A DNA stretch of 7,359 bases from Rhodanobacter sp. UBA5168 (lineage in GTDB: Bacteria; Pseudomonadota; Gammaproteobacteria; Xanthomonadales; Rhodanobacteraceae): contig DHXA01000105.1 in assembly GCA_002413455.1 (NCBI GenBank), forward strand, positions 2,227-9,585. The letters run 5' to 3'. This document shows positions 6,018-7,359 of the stretch, one piece after another. Within the stretch, counting starts at the first letter, position 1. Each line of letters opens with the position of its first letter. The notes under the pieces were generated by a model. That model did not search any database and was not told the DNA's origin. It worked only from the letters and a program-made list of their open reading frames with translations. The translations under genes and the position numbers were made by a program.

Positions 6018-6356
6018 ATGAAAGCGCAGAACCTGATCGCCAGCTTCGCCGCCGTCCTGCTCACCTTTGCCAGCCTGAGCGCCGTCAACTACAACGTCGA
6101 CACCCAGCCGGCAGCGGCCGACAAAACCGAGCGCAACGCCGCCAACGTCACCGAACTGGCACCCGTCGAGGTACATCCCAGCGCCGCCGAATTGCGTGCC
6201 GCTGTGCTGCTGGTCGACACCGGCACCAACAGCATAGCCATGGCTCCAGCCATGGGCCGCCTGGACAACGCGGGGCAGTTCAGTCTGCTCGGCTCGCAAT
6301 TGGCCATGCCCTACTATTCATTTGGCAACAAGTTCGGCCGCATCACCAAGGAATAA
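6018..6356 (+). CDS. Small membrane-anchored or exported protein, unknown function, first gene of the operon
   Basis: Hypothetical protein of 112 aa that I do not recognise by family. Residues 5-23 form one hydrophobic segment after MKAQ (LIASFAAVLLTFASLSAV). This is either a signal peptide, cleaved around SLSA, or an N-terminal membrane anchor, which would place the remaining 90 residues in the periplasm. That part has no cysteine, begins with a polar linker (25-46), carries ELAPVEVHPSAAELRAAVLL (46-65), and ends with an aromatic and basic tail (MPYYSFGNKFGRITKE). A strong Shine-Dalgarno AAGGAGG (6005-6011) sits 6 nt before the ATG, the best in the window, so translation should be high once the promoter is released. 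The stop is 3 nt before the GntR start. A role as accessory protein or sensor for the ABC transporter is inferred from position only. Confidence 0.82.
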   Translation: MKAQNLIASFAAVLLTFASLSAVNYNVDTQPAAADKTERNAANVTELAPVEVHPSAAELRAAVLLVDTGTNSIAMAPAMGRLDNAGQFSLLGSQLAMPYYSFGNKFGRITKE

Positions 6357-6359
6357 AAC

Positions 6360-6749
6360 ATGACCATTACCTGGAACGACAGCGTCCCGATCTATCGCCA
6401 GCTGCAGCAACGCGTGGTGGCGATGATCCTGGACGGCGCCTTGAACGAGGGCGACCCGCTGCCGTCGGTACGCCAGGTGGCAGCGGATTATCAGATCAAT
6501 CCACTGACCGTATCGAAGGCGTATCAGGAACTGGTCGACGAACAACTGGTTGAAAAAAGGAGGGGTCTGGGCATGTTCGTCATCGAAGGCGCTCGTGAGG
6601 CGCTGCTGAAATCCGAACGCGAGCGGTTTCTGCGCGAAGAGTGGCCGGTGCTGTTCGCACGGCTGCAACGGCTGGGGCTGGATCTCAAGACGCTGTTGCG
6701 TGAGGCCCAGACCGACAAGGATCAGTCCGCCAAGGGAGAGCAATCATGA
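6360..6749 (+). CDS. GntR-family transcriptional repressor, YtrA subfamily
   Basis: Regulator of 129 aa. The GntR winged helix-turn-helix fills residues 8-76: SVPIYRQLQQRVVAMILDG, then GDPLPSVRQVAADYQINPLT with the recognition helix VSKAYQELVDEQLV, and the wing EKRRGLGMFV. Only a short helical tail (about 78-116) follows, suited to dimerisation. There is no FCD or UTRA ligand-binding domain, which defines the small YtrA subgroup found next to ABC transporters. The Shine-Dalgarno AAGGAA (6348-6353) lies over the last codon of the preceding gene, 6 nt before the ATG. The stop overlaps the ATPase start as ATGA. It most likely binds the GGTG-N16-CACC palindrome at 5965-5988 and represses its own operon. 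Known relatives respond to cell-envelope-active antibiotics, but the signal here is not visible. Confidence 0.93.
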   Translation: MTITWNDSVPIYRQLQQRVVAMILDGALNEGDPLPSVRQVAADYQINPLTVSKAYQELVDEQLVEKRRGLGMFVIEGAREALLKSERERFLREEWPVLFARLQRLGLDLKTLLREAQTDKDQSAKGEQS

Positions 6750-7359
6750 GCGCGGTGATCACGGCCAGCGGCCTGAGCAAGCGGTACAAGTCGTCCCTGG
6801 CGCTGGACAACGTCAGTTTCCAGATCGCTCCCGGTCGGATCGTCGGACTGATCGGCCCCAACGGTGCCGGCAAGACCACCGCGCTGAAGGCGATCCTCGG
6901 CCTCACCGATTTCACGGGTGATCTCAACGTGCTGGGTTTCGACCCGCGCAAGCAGCGTGACAAGCTGATGGGCGATGTCTGCTTCATCGCCGATGTGGCG
7001 GTACTGCCACGCTGGATCCGCGTGCACGAAGTGGTCGATTTCGTCGCCAACGTGCACCCGCGTTTCGATCGCGCCAAGTGCGAGGCGTTCCTGGCGCGCA
7101 CCAAGCTCACGCCCAACCAGCGCGTGCGGCAGATGTCCAAGGGCATGATCGTGCAGCTGCATCTGGCGCTGGTAATGGCGATCGACGCCAAGCTGCTGAT
7201 CCTGGACGAACCCACGCTGGGCCTGGACATCCTCTATCGCAAGCAGTTCTACCAGAACCTGCTGGAAGACTACTTCGACGAGAACAAGACGATCATCGTG
7301 ACCACGCACCAGGTGGAAGAGGTCGAACACATCCTCACCGACCTGATGTTCATCCGCGA
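6746..7359 (+). CDS. ABC transporter ATP-binding protein, YtrB-like (3' end outside window)
   Basis: The first 204 codons are present and the frame is open to the right edge. Walker A is GPNGAGKTT (37-45), Walker B LLILDEPT (150-157), the D-loop GLD (159-161) and the switch His188 in VTTHQVEEVE. The signature is MSKGM (130-134) rather than LSGGQ. The Q-loop region reads CFIADVAVLPRW (79-90), with no glutamine. Both changes occur, as far as I recall, in YtrB/BcrA-type exporters. The ATG at 6746 overlaps the GntR stop and has GGGAGAG (6734-6740) 5 nt upstream. The protein has no membrane segment, so it needs a permease, expected as the next gene. Export or sensing of an envelope-active compound is plausible from the family; the substrate is unknown. 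Confidence 0.93.
   Translation, partial: MSAVITASGLSKRYKSSLALDNVSFQIAPGRIVGLIGPNGAGKTTALKAILGLTDFTGDLNVLGFDPRKQRDKLMGDVCFIADVAVLPRWIRVHEVVDFVANVHPRFDRAKCEAFLARTKLTPNQRVRQMSKGMIVQLHLALVMAIDAKLLILDEPTLGLDILYRKQFYQNLLEDYFDENKTIIVTTHQVEEVEHILTDLMFIR

Noticed and set aside
5584..6021. Plus-strand open frame of 145 codons through the intergenic region
   Set aside because: It translates the REP-like repeat, the promoter and the operator and lacks a ribosome-binding site; not protein-like.
6236..6245. 10-bp palindrome AGCCATGGCT followed by a second GCCATGG copy
   Set aside because: Lies inside the small protein's coding frame (Ala-Met-Ala-Pro-Ala-Met) and is explained by repeated codons.
6722..7330. 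Minus-strand open frame (202 codons) opposite the ABC ATPase
   Set aside because: Shadow of a clear ATPase with intact Walker motifs on the plus strand.

Overview
The window is a compact, GC-rich bacterial chromosome segment with eight protein genes, the last one cut by the right edge. The gene set and style suggest a gammaproteobacterium of the Xanthomonadales (Xanthomonadaceae or Rhodanobacteraceae type). Pointers are the YbdL/YafV pair, a dispersed-repeat unit of the CCTTCGACTTC...GAAGTCGAAGG type, and a YtrA-type GntR operon behind a GGTG-N16-CACC palindrome. The taxonomic call is inference; there is no rRNA or tRNA to anchor it.

Left block, minus strand (1-3008). A LysR-type regulator is followed by a methionine/glutamine aminotransferase (YbdL-like) and an omega-amidase of the nitrilase superfamily (YafV-like). 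The last two overlap by the 4 bases ATGA. Together they form a logical pathway: the transaminase makes methionine from its 2-oxo acid using glutamine, and the omega-amidase destroys the 2-oxoglutaramate by-product, pulling the reaction forward.

Middle block, plus strand (3009-5575). A 111-bp divergent control region with nested inverted repeats separates lysR from an FMN-dependent NADH-azoreductase (azoR), which is the natural target of that regulator. A perfect 17-bp-arm hairpin follows azoR. Next is an exported metal-dependent amidohydrolase of the YtcJ/NfdA (Amidohydro_3) type with a clear signal peptide. It ends in a typical GNRA-loop intrinsic terminator.

Intergenic block (5524-6017). 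This holds the terminator, a roughly 130-bp REP/BIME-like inverted repeat, about 190 bp with no recognisable content, and then a well-formed sigma70-type promoter whose -10 box lies inside a near-perfect 24-bp palindrome.

Right block, plus strand (6018-7359). A tight operon encodes a small membrane or exported protein of unknown function, a YtrA-subfamily GntR repressor, and an ABC-transporter ATPase (YtrB-like). The regulator and ATPase genes overlap by ATGA. The permease is expected just beyond the right edge. The natural model is that the GntR protein binds the palindrome over the promoter and represses its own operon. This operon, with its uncharacterised small first gene, is the part of the window most likely to hold undescribed biology.
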